This document shows positions 27,605 to 36,580 of a stretch of DNA of 64,000 nucleotides, in pieces; positions within the stretch are counted from its first letter, which is position 1; each line of letters starts with the position of its first letter. Both the position numbers and the translations under genes were made by a program. The notes under the pieces are model-generated. The model was not told the DNA's origin. It saw nothing but the letters and a program-made list of their open reading frames with translations, and ran no database searches. This stretch comes from a bacterium HR28 (lineage in GTDB: Bacteria; Chloroflexota; Chloroflexia; Thermomicrobiales; Thermomicrobiaceae): assembly GCA_002898255.1 (NCBI GenBank), contig BEIE01000002.1:558001-622000 (forward strand), in the 5' to 3' direction.

Positions 27605-27742
27605 GTCGCGTACGTACTGGTGTACATTCACACTTCGGCGCAGCGCAGTGCTTTGGGACAAAAGGCCTAGGGCCCCAGCGGGCGCCGGAGCCGAGAATAG
27701 GAGTGAAGCGATTCCGCGAGACTCAGTTGAGGAGTTGGCGCC

Positions 27743-27997
27743 GTGGTGCTGGGGGAAAAGGATTTGGGAATCTGGCCCGTCACGATATTCCGCGATCCTT
27801 GCAGTGCGAGTGAGCGGCCGCGCTGGGTGGCTGTGGCGTGTGAGCCGACGCAGCTTCCGCGGGAGGCTGCCAACTCGTGCTTGGTGCTGCAGTACTGGCG
27901 GAAGCAGCTCCATTGCCCTCCGGTGGCGGAGGGAGAGACCCCAGATGCAGCCTTAGCGAATCTCCTGGCGGCGCTGAATGGGGGGCGGGAAGGCTGA
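27743..27997 (+). CDS. Hypothetical 84-residue protein
   Basis: GTG 27743 follows GGAG by eight bases. The product contains PVTIFRDP, then RWVAVACEP, and ends with TPDAALANLLAALNGG, which resembles the C-terminal helix of small HicB-like or antitoxin-like proteins, though not closely enough to name. A consensus-like promoter lies 140 bases upstream, and the next gene starts 30 bases downstream with a good ribosome site, so it is probably the first gene of a short operon. No function assigned. Confidence 0.55.
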   Translation: MVLGEKDLGIWPVTIFRDPCSASERPRWVAVACEPTQLPREAANSCLVLQYWRKQLHCPPVAEGETPDAALANLLAALNGGREG

Positions 27998-28027
27998 GTT
28001 ACTCAGCCACGCGAGGAGGGTGGAGCC

Positions 28028-28384
28028 ATGAGTGACTACCGTGAAGCAGTGGCGATCGTTCTCAACGCAGTGCGCTCCGCTGGTCTCCCGTTGACTGGCT
28101 GGTGTCTTGAGCGTGACCGCGTGCACTTTCTCCTCGCAGGGGGAAAGGATGTCGCAATACCGTTGGAGCGACTGCTTGGGGGGTCACCAAGCACGGTGGT
28201 TGCAGAGCTCCTCAATGCGATCGGCTGGCGGACGACGCCGGTCACGGTACGTCCGATGGAGGAGATCGTTGAGTTGGCGCCACAGCAGCTGGCGCGCCTG
28301 CGGTTTCTGCACTGGTTGGTGAGCACGGGTCGGTTGCTCGGAGATACCGAGCGGCCACAAGCTGAATACGCAACGGCATCCTGA
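28028..28384 (+). CDS. Hypothetical 118-residue protein
   Basis: ATG 28028 follows GGAGG by eight bases. The protein is soluble, with a leading helix (YREAVAIVLNAVRSAGLPL), a DRVHFLLAGGKDVAIPLERLL segment and a final helix LARLRFLHWLVSTGRLLG. I recognise no family. It sits second in a group of four that ends with a DUF4388 protein, which suggests a signalling or regulatory context only by association. Confidence 0.6.
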   Translation: MSDYREAVAIVLNAVRSAGLPLTGWCLERDRVHFLLAGGKDVAIPLERLLGGSPSTVVAELLNAIGWRTTPVTVRPMEEIVELAPQQLARLRFLHWLVSTGRLLGDTERPQAEYATAS

Positions 28385-28415
28385 TGAGGCTGCCTCTCGA
28401 ACACCCATTGCCTGT

Positions 28416-28883
28416 ATGCTAGTGGGGGTGCAGAGGGGCGGGGAGCGGTTGAGCGAACGTGCACACCAGGAGCAGCGCTTCTCGGTCGATCCAGAAGTCG
28501 AGCGTCTGCGGCGCGAGGTGCGGCGTGCGCTGGAGTCACTCTCCGAACGTGCCCCGTGTCGAATCTTTCCCGTGCCAGCGCGGCTTCTGTCGCTCCGCAC
28601 GGTACACGAGATTCAGCGTTGGATCGTGATCGTGGGGGAGCCGGAGTGGCTGCGCGGCTTGGCGACGATGCGCAGGCGGCTCATGGAGCTCCCAGAGATC
28701 CTCAGTTGCCGAATCGAACGGATCGATGGGCATTCGGTACACGTTGCGCTCATGACGACAGGGCTCGAGCGGGAGGTCGTGCGTGCGCTCATCGAGCGAC
28801 GGCTGAGAGAGAGCGGTTGTCCTGCGCCGTTCGAGCTCGTCGCACGCGGGAAAGTGGCGCAGGACGATGCCGATCTACGGTGA
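28416..28883 (+). CDS. Hypothetical protein of up to 155 residues
   Basis: An open frame with Arg/Glu-rich helices (VDPEVERLRREVRRALESLSERAP) followed by an alpha/beta segment (HEIQRWIVIVGEPEWLRGLATMRRRLMELPEI) and a DGHSVHVALMTTGLE strand pair. The start is uncertain: ATG 28416, GTG 28428 or TTG 28449 (GGGGAG three bases upstream of the last). Its 3' end overlaps the DUF4388 gene by 17 bases, so the two are probably co-translated. No family recognised. Confidence 0.6.
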   Translation: MLVGVQRGGERLSERAHQEQRFSVDPEVERLRREVRRALESLSERAPCRIFPVPARLLSLRTVHEIQRWIVIVGEPEWLRGLATMRRRLMELPEILSCRIERIDGHSVHVALMTTGLEREVVRALIERRLRESGCPAPFELVARGKVAQDDADLR

Positions 28884-29547
28884 TCTGAGCGACCTGCCCT
28901 TGCATCTCCTCCTGCAGGCATTGACGCGTGCCGGCCAGACGGGTCGGCTCGTGCTCCGGACGCATACTGAAGAGGTGACACTCCTGTTAGATCGCGGGCG
29001 GGTCGCGGCTGTATCCAGTAGCGATGTGCAGCTGCGTATCGGGCAGATCCTGCTGCAGTTGGGCGAGATCAGCGAGGATCAGCTCGAGCAGGCACTGGCG
29101 CTGCAGGCGGTGGCACCAGGACGACGGCTTGGGGAGCTCCTGGTGCAACTGGGATTTGTGACGCACCAACAAGTGAAACGTGCCCTCGCGAACCAATTCG
29201 AAGAGGTACTGGTCCGGGTGTTGACGGCGCCGGACGCAACGTTCGCCTTTCTTCCTGAGCCGGTACTCCTCCCCAGCGACGAAACAGTGCTTGAGGATGC
29301 ACCAATGACAAAGCTCATCCTTAACGCAATCCGCCGGGCAGATGAGGCCGCTGCACCGATCGCGCTGGTGAGCCAGGTTCTCGATCGCTCAGTGCTGGAT
29401 CGGCTCACTCCCGAGGAGCGCGAGGTCCTGATTGCACTCTTGGAAGGGAGCCAGACGGTTCGGCAGGTGGTGCAGGCCACCGGGCTCAGCGGCTCCCGCG
29501 TGCGGGAGATCGTGGAACGATTGCGAACGCTCGGACTGGTGCGTTGA
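28867..29547 (+). CDS. DUF4388 (PATAN-like) protein with C-terminal winged helix
   Basis: 226 residues. The N-terminal DUF4388 domain reads GDLSDLPLHLLLQALTRAGQTGRLVLR followed by EVTLLLDRGRVAAVSS. A middle part with IGQILLQLGEISEDQLEQALALQ and LGELLVQLGFVTHQQVKRAL has the repeat seen in MshEN domains. The C-terminus (LTPEEREVLIALLEGSQTVRQVVQATGLSGSRVREIVERLRTLGLV) is a winged-helix fold. DUF4388 proteins occur in two-component and motility signalling; the partner is unknown. A second DUF4388 protein lies at 38.5-39.6 kb. Confidence 0.8.
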   Translation: MPIYGDLSDLPLHLLLQALTRAGQTGRLVLRTHTEEVTLLLDRGRVAAVSSSDVQLRIGQILLQLGEISEDQLEQALALQAVAPGRRLGELLVQLGFVTHQQVKRALANQFEEVLVRVLTAPDATFAFLPEPVLLPSDETVLEDAPMTKLILNAIRRADEAAAPIALVSQVLDRSVLDRLTPEEREVLIALLEGSQTVRQVVQATGLSGSRVREIVERLRTLGLVR

Positions 29548-29816
29548 GCGGGTCGATCGCGCTGCCTTGGCGGTGTCTCGGCCTGTCGGAGCCTGAGGTC
29601 GCTTTCTGTGCTCCTGTGATATGACCCTGGGCAGCATTCCTCGCCTACGCCCGACTGCATCGCTGCTGTGTGCGCTGTGCTGTCGCAGTCGGAGGAGCGG
29701 CTGAGGCGAGAGAAGAACCTTTCGCCACAGTGCGGAGGGAGCGCAGCGGCGAGACATGTGACGGTCAGGAAGTGCTCCGGTGAGACGCGTCTCTCTCCTA
29801 AGACCGTCACCTTCTC

Positions 29817-31163
29817 CTATCCACGCAAGAGCACGACCCCAAGGAGGCACGCACCGGCGCGCTCGAGCTGCTCTTTTGCCTGCTGGGCGGCCGTACGCGG
29901 TGTCACGCCGCTACGGATGACCAGCAGGACTCCCTCGGCGAGGCCGGCGAGGGCGAGCGCGTCACCGTAGCGCGGGAGTGGAGCGGTGTGGAAGATCACG
30001 CGATCTCCCAGTTCGCGGAGAAGCGTGAGGCGTTCACTGGTCAACGGCCGACTAAAAAGGTCGGCAGGATTGGTGCCTGCTGGAAGCTGACCAGCAGGAA
30101 GGAGGCGCAGCTCGGCAAGCGACGTTCCATACACGGGTGCTGGTCGCTGGTCCGAGTTTACGAGCCATTCGGCGAGGCCGAGCGAGACAGTCTCCGTTGC
30201 CAGTGTATGCAGCGAGGGATGACGGAGGTCTGCGTCGACGAGGAGGACACGCTCACCAGCGACAGCCGAGGCGGCGGCTAGGTTTGCGGCCACGCTCGCG
30301 GAGTCAGTGGAGCTCCGGCCAACGCCACAGATGAGGATCGTGCGAGGGGAAAGGATCGATCCGTTGGATCGACGAAGGACAGCCCGCAGGGTGCGATAGG
30401 CCTCGGCCGCTGGTGAGAGCGGTGCTTCGACAACAATCAGGTCCGCCATGTTCTCCTCCACGCGTGATGAACGCCGGTTCCGAAATCCAGGAACTTCGGC
30501 CACAACTGGGAGCCCCAGCGCACGTGATGTCTCGCGCGCCGTGCGGAGGACATCCTCGAAGTATTCGATACCAAAGGTCACAAGGACACCAAAAACGAGG
30601 CCGAGCACGAGCCCCGCGGCCGTGTTCAAACGTGTCCGTGGGCCGACCGGGGTGCTGGGTGGTGATGGGGTGTCGAGCTTCACGACGGCGACTGTCCCTT
30701 GGATGCGCTGACCGAAGGGATCGCGGAACTGCTCGAGGATGCGCTGGTTTTCGGCAATGGATTGGGCGACAAAGGCATCGGCAAGGGCGTTTGCCACCCG
30801 TGCGGCCCGTTCAGGATCGGTATCAGTCACCACGAGCTGGACCACATTACTGTCCTGGTTTCGGGCAAGGGCAAGGCTCCCAAGCACATGGCCAGGGTCG
30901 TCGTTGAGGCCAGCTTGGTGCAATGCGCGGGCAACAAAGTCACCGCTGCGTATCAAGTCCTGGTAGGAAGCGAGCCGATTCTTCGCGTAGAGGTCGAGCC
31001 AGTAGTCAGGCGGTTGAGCAACAGCCATGAGCCGAACGCTGACCTGGTAGGTGGGTGGTTGGGTGCGACTGTAGCCATAAGCGACCACGGCTGCTGCCAG
31101 CCCGGCCAATAGGACAATCCACCAGCGACGGAGGACGATTGCCAGGTATTCCTCAGGACGCAC
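29817..31163 (-). CDS. Wzz-type chain-length protein fused to BY-kinase-like ATPase
   Basis: 448 residues. The N-terminal Wzz domain has a membrane helix (WWIVLLAGLAAAVVAYGY), a long periplasmic part, and a second helix (AAGLVLGLVFGVLVTFGIEYF). The cytoplasmic domain is CpsD/CapB-like: EAYRTLRAVL and a Walker A' VLLVDADLRHPSLH. The Walker A is degenerate: GVGRSSTDSAS lacks the P-loop Lys. The protein ends at LLGVVLLRG without a Tyr-rich tail. It probably regulates polysaccharide length without being an active tyrosine kinase. GTG 31163 has AAGGA six bases upstream and overlaps the preceding Wzz gene by 11 bases. Confidence 0.82.
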   Translation of the reverse strand: MRPEEYLAIVLRRWWIVLLAGLAAAVVAYGYSRTQPPTYQVSVRLMAVAQPPDYWLDLYAKNRLASYQDLIRSGDFVARALHQAGLNDDPGHVLGSLALARNQDSNVVQLVVTDTDPERAARVANALADAFVAQSIAENQRILEQFRDPFGQRIQGTVAVVKLDTPSPPSTPVGPRTRLNTAAGLVLGLVFGVLVTFGIEYFEDVLRTARETSRALGLPVVAEVPGFRNRRSSRVEENMADLIVVEAPLSPAAEAYRTLRAVLRRSNGSILSPRTILICGVGRSSTDSASVAANLAAASAVAGERVLLVDADLRHPSLHTLATETVSLGLAEWLVNSDQRPAPVYGTSLAELRLLPAGQLPAGTNPADLFSRPLTSERLTLLRELGDRVIFHTAPLPRYGDALALAGLAEGVLLVIRSGVTPRTAAQQAKEQLERAGACLLGVVLLRG

Positions 31164-31863
31164 GGCGTTTCCTTCCGGACGACATTGGGACAACCGCGAG
31201 GACAGGGAGGCCGAGCGCGCGCCGGATGTCTTCCGGTGAGTGCAAGGTATCGGCGAGGTAATCGGCTAGGAAGGCAAGGAAGATTCCGACCGCAAGCGCG
31301 AGAACAAGCTGGATTGCCCAGATCAGGCGAGTGCGGGTGATATCCGCGACGGCGCCGTTGGGCGCCTCAATCACTTGGACAATCACCTCCCGTTGCGGAT
31401 CGGAGAAACCGAAGTACTGCGTGCCACGGTCGCGGAGGCGTTCGACCGCCGCTGTGGCGATCGCCACGGCTCGCGATGCTTCTGGAGAAGTGACCGTCAG
31501 GAGGAGTGCACGGTTGCGTCGCGTCACCGTGATACTCCCCTGTACTTCGCCTGGTTCGACTGGGGTGCCCAGAAGTTCGCTCGCCCGCTGGGCAACGTCG
31601 CTGGCAAAGACGTTGCCGCGAACTACCTCGGTGAAGTCATCAACTGTATATTCGTTTGTCAAGTAAAGATAGTACTCGTCGTAGCGGTAAACATCGCTGG
31701 GGGCGTCTTGCGGCAGGCGGGTGACGATGACAGCGGCACTGGCGGTGTAGTGCGGCCGGTACTGGAGCGCTTGGACGAGGATGGCGAGGAAGGCGAGACC
31801 GGGGACGAGCGCCACCAGCCAGCGGCGACGCCAAAGGACGGCGAGGTACGCTCTCAGTTCCAC
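31153..31863 (-). CDS. Wzz-family chain-length determinant
   Basis: 236 residues. Membrane helices at both ends (WLVALVPGLAFLAILVQAL and LIWAIQLVLALAVGIFLAFL) enclose a periplasmic domain with YTASAAVIVTRLP and TVTSPEASRAVAIATAAVERL, the pattern of Wzz proteins. The cytoplasmic tail SPEDIRRALGLPVLAVVPM is the segment that normally contacts the BY-kinase, here supplied by the next gene. GTG start with AGAGGAGG about ten bases upstream. It overlaps both neighbours, so it is part of one operon. Confidence 0.83.
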   Translation of the reverse strand: MELRAYLAVLWRRRWLVALVPGLAFLAILVQALQYRPHYTASAAVIVTRLPQDAPSDVYRYDEYYLYLTNEYTVDDFTEVVRGNVFASDVAQRASELLGTPVEPGEVQGSITVTRRNRALLLTVTSPEASRAVAIATAAVERLRDRGTQYFGFSDPQREVIVQVIEAPNGAVADITRTRLIWAIQLVLALAVGIFLAFLADYLADTLHSPEDIRRALGLPVLAVVPMSSGRKRRAS

Positions 31864-32990
31864 GGGGCGAAGACCTCCTCTCTTCGGCGAGCGACGCCCT
31901 TGGCGGCGAGTTGCGCTTCCACAAAGGCCATGAACTCTGTCCGGAAGCGTTCTGGGCGAAAGCGCTCAGCATGGGCTCGGATGGTCACGGGATCGAAGTG
32001 CAGGTGGTCGAAGCGGCGGAGCGCCGCAAGGAGCGACTCGACGGTCTGCTCGGGGAAAAGAAGGCCGGTCACGCCATCGATAACCGTCTCAAGGGCGCCA
32101 CCACGGGCCAGCGCGATGGCGGGGCGACCAGCGGCTTGCACTTCGACCTGAGCGATGCCGAAATCGTCCTCAGCTGGGAAAATCGCCGCTCGGCAACGGG
32201 CGTAGAGTGCGAACTTCTCGTCGTCGGAAACGCTCCCCAGAAACTGGACGGTCGGTCCAGCCAGGCGCTCCAAGGCAGGGCGGGCGCGACCGTCACCGAC
32301 GATCTTGAGCGGCAGGCGTAAGGCGTTCGCTGCCTCGATGACAAGGTCGAGACGCTTGTAGTGAACAAGCCGGGAGACGACGAGGAAATAATCGCCGACT
32401 TCTTCGGGAGGGACGATGTGCGCGCGGTCGACCGCGACCGGTGGATGGATGACTGTCGAGTCGCGTCCCCAGAAGCGCCGGACACGGTCTGCGACTGCGC
32501 GGGAGTTGACAGCAATCGCATCAATCCGCTGCGCTGTGCGACGATCCCACCGGCGAAGCCAGGCCATGAATGGTGGAAGGAGACGCTGGAGCAGGGGAGG
32601 GAGCTCTTCGCGGGCCGCGTACTCTGGGAAGTTCCAGGCAAAGCGCATCGGGCTGTGGCAGTAGCAGATGTGGAGCGTGCCGGCAGGGACACGCACGGCC
32701 TTGGCGAAAGCACTCGAGGAGCTGATGACAAGATCGACCTGGTTCAGGCGGAGTTGTGAGAAGGCGAGCGGATAGAGCGGAAGGTAGAGCTGATGGCGAC
32801 GGTGGATACCGGGCAGGTGCTGGAGCCACGTCGTGCGGATATTCCAGGAACGATAGAAGCTAGGAAGTTGCTCCGGGGCATACATCGAGGTGTAGACGGG
32901 CGCATCCGGAAAGAGTTCGTGGAGGATCTCGAGGACACGCTCGGCACCACCGTATTGGTTCAAGTAGTCGTGAACGATCGCGACCCGCAC
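31854..32990 (-). CDS. GT4-type glycosyltransferase
   Basis: 378 residues (from GTG 32990) of the GT-B fold. The N-terminus VRVAIVHDYLNQYGGAERVLEIL is the acceptor domain, and the donor site includes FLVVSRLVHYKRLDLVIEAAN, IVGDG and EDDFGIAQVEVQAAGRPAIALARGGALETV. It resembles WbaZ/mannosyltransferases of exopolysaccharide operons. GGAG lies six bases before the chosen GTG; an extension to 33029 is possible. Cytosolic or membrane-associated; adds a sugar to lipid-linked repeat units. The sugar is not predictable here. Confidence 0.85.
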   Translation of the reverse strand: MRVAIVHDYLNQYGGAERVLEILHELFPDAPVYTSMYAPEQLPSFYRSWNIRTTWLQHLPGIHRRHQLYLPLYPLAFSQLRLNQVDLVISSSSAFAKAVRVPAGTLHICYCHSPMRFAWNFPEYAAREELPPLLQRLLPPFMAWLRRWDRRTAQRIDAIAVNSRAVADRVRRFWGRDSTVIHPPVAVDRAHIVPPEEVGDYFLVVSRLVHYKRLDLVIEAANALRLPLKIVGDGRARPALERLAGPTVQFLGSVSDDEKFALYARCRAAIFPAEDDFGIAQVEVQAAGRPAIALARGGALETVIDGVTGLLFPEQTVESLLAALRRFDHLHFDPVTIRAHAERFRPERFRTEFMAFVEAQLAAKGVARRREEVFAPWN

Positions 32991-33065
32991 GATGCGCTCC
33001 ACCTCCAACCCTAGCCCATGATAGCGCATGGAGCATAGGGCAGAGGTGAGCGCAGTCTCTCCAGG

Positions 33066-33248
33066 TCAGGCGAGGGGATCCGGCTGATCAGAGACCCAGG
33101 TGCCGAGACGGACAATGGTCCTACCGAGTCGGAGACGCCAATTGCGCGGGGACGGTGGTAGAGCAGCTGCTCGTCGGTGAGCAGCGGCGGCGGATTCAAA
33201 GTCTTGTCTTCGAAGGGTGGCGAGCCGTTCATCTATCCACGGGGTCAT
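33066..33248 (-). CDS. Small basic protein, 60 residues
   Basis: ATG 33248 follows GGAG by five bases. The product begins TPWIDERLATLRRQDFESA and ends NWRLRLGRTIVRLGTWVS, a Leu/Arg amphipathic helix seen in small proteins of unknown function in high-GC bacteria. It lies between the acetyltransferase and the glycosyltransferase on the same strand. Function unknown. Confidence 0.5.
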   Translation of the reverse strand: MTPWIDERLATLRRQDFESAAAAHRRAAALPPSPRNWRLRLGRTIVRLGTWVSDQPDPLA

Positions 33249-33609
33249 GGAAGCTCCTTCCGCCGAGCTCGTCACCCTTTGGCGAGCCAGGCTCGTATTC
33301 CGCAACTCGCACAAGTGTACCACTCGCCATGTGCTCACTTGGGGACTATTCCGGAACCTCCTGCTGCTCAGTGGGAGAAATGCAACCTTCGACGCTCGGT
33401 GAACATGTGTTCGTCTGAGGCTTCTTTGCGCGGTGCACGCTGGTCATGGAGTCCGTTTACCCAGTCACCATGGCGGCGGTGAACACCAGTGCTCGGACCT
33501 GGATGGAGCTCTGTCGCGGGGTTGCGTCTGGAGGTGGACGTGTGGCCTGAAGGACGGCCGAGATGACTCGCACGGCTCTTGGGACCGTGGTCCAAAGTTG
33601 AGAGGGCTG
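33249..33609. other. Intergenic, no gene seen
   Basis: About 360 bases between the small ORF and the acetyltransferase; no supported frame. Confidence 0.4.
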
Positions 33610-34173
33610 CTACTCCACGAACGTGTAGCGCATGACAGGGCGTGTTGGGCTCTGGCGCGCTACTTCAACGAATCCCAGTTCCCGAAGAACCCGTGCGAGA
33701 CCAAGGCAGAGCTGTGTCGGCGGGAGATGCCCCTCATGATCGATCGGGTAGGCTTCAACCGCCGGTGCACCGGCAGCCTGGGCGTAGGCGAGGGCGCCAC
33801 GGAGGAGGGGACGTAGGAGTCCACGACCGCGGTATGCGCGGGCAATGTAGAGGCAGACCAGGGACCACACCGGTGTCTGATCAATAGCGGCACGTTGACG
33901 CGAACGTGCCAGGCGGGGGTAGAAACTACGCGGGCCGAGTGCGCACCAGGCAACGGGTTCGTTGTCCAGGTATCCCAGAATACCGGGAGGTGGGCCAGCG
34001 ACGACGCGCTGGTGGAGGAGAGTCCGGCGCTCGGCAGGTGAGCGCTGTTGAAACTCTCGCCCGGTCAGCCAGTACCAAGTGCACCAGCAGTTGCTGAATG
34101 CGCCGTTCGGTCCGAACAGCCGCTCGAGGTCGTCCCAACGTTCAGGGGTGACAGGAACAATACGAAGATCCAT
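33610..34173 (-). CDS. GNAT-family N-acetyltransferase
   Basis: 187 residues. The acetyl-CoA loop is YRGRGLLRPLLRGALAYA, after the strand VWSLVCLYIA. The N-terminal part has a CWCTWYWLTGREF segment and the C-terminus ends LRELGFVEVARQSPTRPVMRYTF, typical of a subgroup of GNAT proteins of unknown substrate. ATG 34173 is chosen, with a weak ribosome site (GTG 34176 is an alternative). It follows the sugar-phosphate transferase by 17 bases, so it is probably in the exopolysaccharide transcript. Confidence 0.8.
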   Translation of the reverse strand: MDLRIVPVTPERWDDLERLFGPNGAFSNCWCTWYWLTGREFQQRSPAERRTLLHQRVVAGPPPGILGYLDNEPVAWCALGPRSFYPRLARSRQRAAIDQTPVWSLVCLYIARAYRGRGLLRPLLRGALAYAQAAGAPAVEAYPIDHEGHLPPTQLCLGLARVLRELGFVEVARQSPTRPVMRYTFVE

Positions 34174-34190
34174 CACAATCTTCAGCCCGA

Positions 34191-35720
34191 CTAATAGGCA
34201 CCACGACCGGTTAAGACGACCGGGACAGTCCGCAGGATGACTTTGAGATCAAGCCAGGGGGACCAGTTTTCGACGTAATAGAGATCCAGGCGAACCATCT
34301 CGTCAAAGGTGAGGTCGCTGCGCCCGTTGACCTGCCAGAGACCGGTGAGCCCTGGAGTGACAAGCAGGCGTTGCAGGTGCCAGTCCTGGTATTCGGCCAC
34401 CTCTTCTGGGACGGGTGGGCGCGGACCGACGACGCTCATCTCGCCCTTAAGGACGTTGAAGAACTGCGGGAGCTCGTCGAGGCTTGTGCGGCGGAGAAAC
34501 CGTCCGACGCGGGTCACGCGGGGATCATCACGCAGTTTGAAGAGCAGGGCGCTGCGTCCAGTTGCGCGCCGCAGAGCCTCCTGCTGTCGGTCGGCTCCGT
34601 CGACCATGGAGCGGAACTTGTAGAGGGTGAACGGCTTCCCACCCTTACCGATACGGGTCTGGCGGAAGAAGACTGGGCCGGGTGAGTCGAGCTTAATCGC
34701 AAGAGCAATGAGCAGCATAAGGGGGGCAGCGAGGACAAGGACTGTCGTGGCGATGGCGATATCCATCGAGCGCTTGATCCACCAGTTCCAGCCCTGGAGG
34801 CGACTCTCCTTGATGCCGATGAGTGGGAGGCCGGCAACTTCGCTGATCTGGACGCGGTCAAGTGCGAGTTCAAAGAGATCAGGGACAAGGGAGAAAGCGA
34901 TGTCCAGCTCGCGACACTGCTCGACCACTTCCAAGACCCGGTCGTGATGTGCGGGTGGGAGCGCGACGATCACCTCATCGACCTGCGTCGAGCGGAACCG
35001 GTCGACTGCCTCGTCCAAGGTGCCGAGATAAGGAGGCTGGACGACGCCGCGCTCAGTGCCGAGCGCGAGAGGCTCGAGAGGAGGCTCGAGATCGATATAG
35101 CCGAGTACACGGTAACCGAGTCGTGGATGGTTGTAGAGATACTGCATGATGCGGCGAGCGGCTGGCCCGGAGCCGATGACCACCACCCGGTCGACTCCCC
35201 GTTCATGGGCCCAGAGCCAGGCACGAATCCAGCGCCCCACAAGCCGTTGCGTGACCAGCAGTCCAATCGCGAGGATCCACGCGTAGATGAAAATCAGACG
35301 GGAAGGGGAGAAGCGAGAGAGGAAGCTATACAGGATGACGAGTGCCATCGCCGTCGTCACCCCGCTGGCGATAATCGAGGCCTCGTCCAGAAAACTGGTC
35401 CAGCGGGGTAGCCGGTAGAGGCCGCGGAGTGTCAGGATGACCAGCGCCAGCCCGACGAAGAGTGCCGTTCGGCCAAGAAACGCACTGAACGGCTGAACAA
35501 AGGAAGCTGGAATGTCACCGCCGAGTTCCCAACCGTACCGGACTTGATAGGCGAGCCAGAAGGCGAGTGCGAGGAGTGCACCGTCAAGTGCCGCTTGACC
35601 GACACGGGGGAACCATGTCCGACGCCGGGAGCGTCGTCGTCGGGGGGTCGCTCCCTCGCTCGTTCGCACCGCCAATCCCGACTCCCTTTCGCCGTGCGTT
35701 GCCGCCGTGTCGTTGTCCAT
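34191..35720 (-). CDS. Undecaprenyl-phosphate sugar phosphotransferase (exopolysaccharide initiator)
   Basis: 509 residues. Four N-terminal membrane segments (from [20 protein letters not shown]) are followed by a CoA-binding-like domain with [18 protein letters not shown] fifth membrane helix ([24 protein letters not shown]) and the catalytic bacterial sugar transferase domain complete it, with [36 protein letters not shown] and GPRPPVPEE. This is the WbaP/WcaJ class, which loads the first sugar onto the lipid carrier. ATG 35720 has GGGGGA upstream; an N-terminal extension to 36062 is unlike the family. First gene of the leftward cluster. Confidence 0.9.
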   Translation of the reverse strand: MDNDTAATHGERESGLAVRTSEGATPRRRRSRRRTWFPRVGQAALDGALLALAFWLAYQVRYGWELGGDIPASFVQPFSAFLGRTALFVGLALVILTLRGLYRLPRWTSFLDEASIIASGVTTAMALVILYSFLSRFSPSRLIFIYAWILAIGLLVTQRLVGRWIRAWLWAHERGVDRVVVIGSGPAARRIMQYLYNHPRLGYRVLGYIDLEPPLEPLALGTERGVVQPPYLGTLDEAVDRFRSTQVDEVIVALPPAHHDRVLEVVEQCRELDIAFSLVPDLFELALDRVQISEVAGLPLIGIKESRLQGWNWWIKRSMDIAIATTVLVLAAPLMLLIALAIKLDSPGPVFFRQTRIGKGGKPFTLYKFRSMVDGADRQQEALRRATGRSALLFKLRDDPRVTRVGRFLRRTSLDELPQFFNVLKGEMSVVGPRPPVPEEVAEYQDWHLQRLLVTPGLTGLWQVNGRSDLTFDEMVRLDLYYVENWSPWLDLKVILRTVPVVLTGRGAY

Positions 35721-35753
35721 CGTGTCCCCCAGGCAACGCGCTGCTCGGGCGGT

Positions 35754-35759
35754 AGTATA
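35754..35759 (-). promoter_or_regulatory. Possible -10 box of the exopolysaccharide cluster
   Basis: TATACT on the minus strand, 34 bases before the first start codon. No good -35 hexamer is present at the proper distance, so an activator or alternative sigma may be involved. Confidence 0.35.
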
Positions 35760-36580
35760 GCCGATGCCGTCGGTCGGCCAGGACCAGCTGGCGAGCTTCG
35801 CTTGGATCGCTCCTGCGTACTGGCTGGCGTGTGATGTCCGGGTGGGTTTTGGGCGCCATGTCGCTTCGGCAGCAGCGATCCAGGGCCCTTCTTTGCATCG
35901 CGGAGTTGCTTGTTCCGCACGTCCCTTTTCGGACGCGGGACAGGGCCTCTTCCACTGAGAGGGAAGAGGGGGGCCTTCTAGGACCCCCCCCCTCCTTTGT
36001 TGAGTGACACGGCAGGGCTTTCCGACCGCGCCTCCATGCCGTGTGAACAGGGCACTCTGCATGTTCTGTCGATGGTCTCTCGTGTGGCGAACTCGGGTCA
36101 GTCGACCAGCAGAACGGGAGCACTCCGAGAGCAGGCTGCGACGGTGAGCCTGCTTGCGTCCGGGTGAGACGTCCTAGAGCGGCTTCAGCCGGCGCCCAGA
36201 TGGAGGGTGTGGGCCATCCTACCGGAGAAGGCGAAAAACCCTCACTGCGGGGCGCGGTTGTCCGGCATTGCCCGACGTGTCGCAATGGACGGCAAGGTGG
36301 GTGCACCTGGCCAAGGAGCGCTCGTCAAGCGTCTTACGCAGAGGGGCGGAGCAAACCGCTGAGAGCTCGGACCGGAACATGCCCGGTCACACAAAAGACG
36401 CTGCGAGTAACAGATTGAGCCGCTGCGGCGAACTGGTGGTTTTGCGCAGGTAGCCCAGCGAAATGGAACACCGGGTAGCGTGTCACAATCGGTCACCAGC
36501 AGGGCGTAGGAGTGCACGGGGAGCGGTGTAGGATTGACCGGGAGCGTGCCAGAAACAGGCGAGAAGACGAGGAGCGGAGG
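35760..36580. other. Divergent intergenic with a G/C-run hairpin
   Basis: About 820 bases without a supported gene. GAGGGGGG (35966-35973) can pair with CCCCCCTC (35987-35994); the C-run is nine long. It may be a transcript end for leftward readthrough or simply low-complexity sequence. Confidence 0.35.
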
